Shown here: piece after piece, positions 63,994 to 64,000 of the stretch
How the letters are laid out: each line of letters starts with the position of its first letter
Numbering within the stretch: position 1 is the first letter of the stretch
Assembly (NCBI GenBank): GCA_016703525.1
Contig: JADJBW010000007.1
Location: 124,001-188,000, forward strand
DNA from: Actinomycetota bacterium
GTDB lineage: Bacteria; Actinomycetota; Acidimicrobiia; Acidimicrobiales; Microtrichaceae
DNA: 64,000 bases
Direction of reading: 5' to 3'
Made by a program: the position numbers and the translations under genes
The notes under the pieces: model-generated
What the model was told of the DNA's origin: nothing
Database searches by the model: none
Seen by the model: only the letters and a program-made list of their open reading frames with translations

Positions 63994-64000
63994 TCTGTGG

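Overview
The window is high-GC DNA packed with short-spaced genes on both strands. It looks like a chromosome segment of an actinobacterium. A WhiB-type iron-sulfur regulator, an mtrA-mtrB-lpqB-like operon, a DnaQ/GIY-YIG fusion like mycobacterial Rv2191, an F420-type luciferase-fold oxidoreductase, DUF3040, a eukaryote-like IleRS and a GAAC-N4-GTTC SOS box all fit that phylum. The mix of genes resembles Acidimicrobiia (Ilumatobacter-like), but that rank is inference. I found no rRNA, tRNA, CRISPR array, insertion sequence or prophage. One structured RNA, the RNase P RNA, is present.

Layout. 1-7.5 kb: end of a membrane protein, a sortase-anchored thioester/Ig-repeat surface protein, ileS and a Nudix hydrolase. 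7.6-11.5 kb: class Ia ribonucleotide reductase nrdA-nrdB with a strong promoter and terminator. 11.5-19.1 kb: Gfo/Idh-like protein, LLM oxidoreductase, class A penicillin-binding protein, zinc-ribbon coiled coil, histidine phosphatase and a GH5 lipoprotein. 19.2-22.3 kb: rnpB, then an ABC exporter divergent from a WYL regulator, sharing a 25-bp palindrome. 22.3-27.6 kb: a glycerol-3-phosphate cluster (GlpD fused to an alkyl-DHAP-synthase-like flavoprotein, a small membrane protein, an FGGY kinase). 27.7-32 kb: whiB, trpD, an M8 metalloprotease lipoprotein and an SOS-boxed exonuclease/GIY-YIG gene. 32-41.3 kb: an overlapping gene run (zinc ribbon, NYN RNase, QueG, GT4 glycosyltransferase, membrane protein, ArsA ATPase) followed by an SMC-like coiled-coil protein and a ROK kinase. 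41.3-49.2 kb: alaC, TetR with its operator, ACT protein, glpK, lpqB-mtrB-mtrA and suhB. 49.2-56.9 kb: PIG-L deacetylase, membrane XRE protein, cupredoxin and beta-helix lipoproteins, carboxylesterase, Nudix, dinB and DUF3040. 56.9-64 kb: a MoxR-DUF58-transglutaminase operon, a ROK kinase and an acyl-CoA dehydrogenase.

Two expression habits recur. More than twenty first genes have a TANNNT-like hexamer only 6-9 bases before the start codon, as expected for leaderless mRNA. Genes inside operons usually start in a 4-base GTGA or ATGA overlap with the previous stop.

At least ten genes carry single frameshifts, including the essential ileS and nrdA. Removing one base usually restores a conserved motif exactly. 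I read most of these as residual sequence errors rather than true pseudogenes, and those genes are annotated across the break.
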